From NCBI GenBank assembly GCA_040877415.1, contig JBBDNV010000099.1, forward strand, positions 1 to 22,159: DNA of 22,159 nt. The letters are read 5' to 3'. The notes under the pieces are model-generated. The model made no database searches. It saw only the letters and a program-made list of their open reading frames with translations, and was not told where the DNA came from. The stretch is from JBBDNV01 sp040877415. Its GTDB lineage: Bacteria > Planctomycetota > Planctomycetia > Pirellulales > PALSA-1355. The translations under genes were made by a program, and so were the position numbers. Below, one piece after another: positions 22,078-22,159 of this stretch. Numbering within the stretch: the stretch's first letter is position 1; each line of letters starts with the position of its first letter.

Positions 22078-22159
22078 AATGCACTGCCCGCTAAACCCCG
22101 ATCCGCTACCAGCGTGTTGAAAAACTGGGACAGGCACCTCGCGACCGCCGTTTTTCGCG

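Overview
The window reads as a piece of a high-GC Planctomycetota chromosome, probably of the Pirellulales type. This is inferred from gene content: tandem DUF1080 domains, a large secreted TPR protein, a prepilin-like protein with an acidic C-terminal D-rich stretch, hpnCDE squalene genes, and four-helix-bundle genes embedded in heptamer repeats. No rRNA, tRNA, CRISPR array or transposase gene was recognised.

Layout. Positions 1-3044 (minus) hold most of a very large exported TPR protein whose C-terminus lies outside the window. Divergent from it are a TerC-family membrane protein (3191-4300) and an NAD-dependent sugar-nucleotide epimerase/dehydratase (4424-5413). A gene-free stretch (5414-5891) carries two hairpin-forming repeats and leads into a prepilin-like protein (5892-7343). 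A 475-bp cassette (7345-7819), bounded by 19-bp perfect inverted repeats made of GAAGGCA/GAAGGAT heptamers, contains a single four-helix-bundle (S23/IVS family) gene and fits exactly between the prepilin gene and a small glycoside-hydrolase-2-like sugar-binding protein (7824-8300). A tandem DUF1080 secreted protein (8373-9545) and a two-CBS-domain protein with a near-consensus promoter (9777-10211) follow.

On the minus strand lie a degenerate mandelate racemase/muconate lactonising family protein (10238-11284) and ispH (11416-12354). The gap between them consists largely of tandem repeats, including a second heptamer array. Divergent from ispH is a translationally coupled hpnC-hpnD-hpnE operon (12563-15794). 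IspH completes the MEP pathway to IPP/DMAPP, and HpnD, HpnC and HpnE turn farnesyl diphosphate into squalene, so this block is an isoprenoid-to-squalene locus. No squalene-hopene cyclase is present in the window.

A convergent gene encodes a polytopic membrane protein of unknown role (15806-16939). After a 559-bp gene-free region with strong RNA hairpins comes a 754-residue signalling protein with a degenerate HD-GYP domain, a PAS-like domain, an intact GGEEF domain and an unassigned C-terminal domain (17499-19763). The window ends with a Mn-type superoxide dismutase (19945-20556) and a low-complexity Pro/Gly/Ala/Tyr-rich lipoprotein (20981-22018) driven by a strong promoter with a long leader.

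The most unusual observation is the four-helix-bundle cassette: its terminal heptamers themselves supply Shine-Dalgarno plus ATG at fixed 7-nt spacing, and a solo copy of the same array abuts another start codon about 3.5 kb away.
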